NCBI GenBank assembly: GCA_028456385.1 | Contig: JALNQF010000612.1 | Location: 1 to 19,600 of the forward strand | Direction of reading: 5' to 3' | Length of the DNA: 19,600 nucleotides | DNA from: Ophiosphaerella korrae | Taxonomy: Eukaryota; Ascomycota; Dothideomycetes; Pleosporales; Phaeosphaeriaceae | Part shown: positions 19,150 to 19,600 of the stretch, in pieces | Numbering within the stretch: position 1 is the first letter of the stretch | Layout: every line of letters begins with the position of its first letter | Notes under the pieces: generated by a model | The model's input: the letters and a program-made list of their open reading frames with translations, nothing else | Database searches by the model: none | What the model was told of the DNA's origin: nothing | Position numbers and translations under genes: made by a program

Positions 19150-19187
19150 TTAGTAAGCTACTAGGTATATATACCTAGTACTTACTT
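19150..19187. repeat. Long palindrome centred at 19169/19170
   Basis: A 22-bp perfect palindrome (19159-19180, TACTAGGTATATAT then ACCTAGTA) extends outwards as AGTAAG/CTTACT arms with one unpaired base on the left. No loop, so it could form a cruciform. It lies immediately inside the right arm of the window-spanning inverted repeat. Confidence 0.85.
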
Positions 19188-19199
19188 AGATAGCTTTAT

Positions 19200-19282
19200 T
19201 ATTATAAGATATAAGCTTAGAAATAAGTAAGAGATAATTATTAATTAAAGAGCTATCTAAGCTAAGCTACTTATATATAGTA
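19200..19282. repeat. Right arm of the 83-bp inverted repeat
   Basis: Reverse complement of bases 1-83 with a single difference. The sequence after 19282 (to 19600) would show whether the repeat continues if the bases left of the window were known. Confidence 0.9.
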
Positions 19283-19600
19283 GAGTAGCTTAAATAGCTT
19301 ATATAGCTTACTTACTACTATAAACTTATTTAAATTATATAGAGTAAAACTCTAACTTATAATATACTTTCTAGGTAAGCTACGTAGTAAAGCTATTTAA
19401 TAAGTATTATAGTAGTTATCTAAACTTAGTTAAAAATAACTTTACTTATAATTCTATTTATTTTAGGCTTATATATAAGTACTAAGTACTTATATACTAT
19501 ACGTAGTATATTTAGAGTTTTTTTTAGCTTTATAAACTCTTTAGTAACTATTATTATAGCTATTATAAGTTACTATTTTTAAAGCTTTTAAAGCTTACTT
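19283..19600. other. AT-rich RIP-degraded sequence, nothing recognised
   Basis: No frame, RNA gene or known element is visible. It is CpA-poor like the rest. A short imperfect hairpin (AGAGTTT at 19513 pairing with AAACTCT near 19541) is present. It may belong to the same repeat as the 83-bp arm. Confidence 0.5.

Noticed and set aside
1..19282. A giant DNA transposon defined by the 83-bp inverted repeat
   Set aside because: No transposase reading is visible and the repeat runs off the window, so terminal inverted repeats cannot be claimed.
1..19600. Mitochondrial or AT-rich bacterial origin because of the base composition
   Set aside because: The composition is explained by specific loss of CpA/TpG, and the contents are nuclear LTR retrotransposons with chromodomains. 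No organellar or bacterial genes are present.

Overview
This window looks like a gene-free, AT-rich heterochromatin block from a filamentous ascomycete fungus (Pezizomycotina). CpA and its complement TpG are almost absent on both strands while TpA, TAA and TAG are everywhere. This is the signature of repeat-induced point mutation (RIP, C-to-T preferentially at CpA). I found no host gene, tRNA or rRNA. Everything recognisable is a wreck of an LTR retrotransposon. Most of it is one family of Gypsy/Metaviridae chromoviruses present in at least four nested copies plus a solo LTR. The left edge holds a Ty1/Copia fragment.

Layout: 1-83 is one arm of a near-perfect inverted repeat whose partner lies at 19200-19282. 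About 350-1734 is a Copia gag-protease fragment (+), cut by copy C. Copy C (1735-5332, minus) has its 3' LTR at 1735-2151 and then runs back through chromodomain, integrase, RNase H and half of RT, where it stops abruptly. Copy A (5333-12355, plus, 7.0 kb) is complete: two 420-bp LTRs and one gag-pol reading frame of about 1,830 codons in a single phase. Copy B (12356-18009, plus) lacks its 5' end, resumes in the gag-protease spacer and ends with a 393-bp LTR. It is interrupted by a minus-strand solo LTR (12724-13219) with a 5-bp target duplication. Copy D (about 18010-19075, minus) is an RNase H-RT fragment and the most eroded copy. Two hairpins, the right arm of the inverted repeat and featureless AT-rich DNA fill the rest.

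Copy A is flanked by different host copies: C's RT on the left and B's gag-protease spacer on the right, with no matching target duplication. The simplest reading is that two A-type insertions, one in C and one in B, recombined and deleted what lay between them. Decay appears to increase in the nesting order A, then B, then D.

Between the pol stop and the 3' LTR, copies A, B and C all carry open frames on the strand opposite to pol. One is about 115-119 codons and coiled-coil-like, and one is 65-69 codons. Indels between copies in these frames are multiples of three. These antisense frames are the best candidate here for an undescribed component. The RIP reading uses established knowledge; domain calls rest on motifs read through RIP-made stops; the nesting and recombination history is inference.
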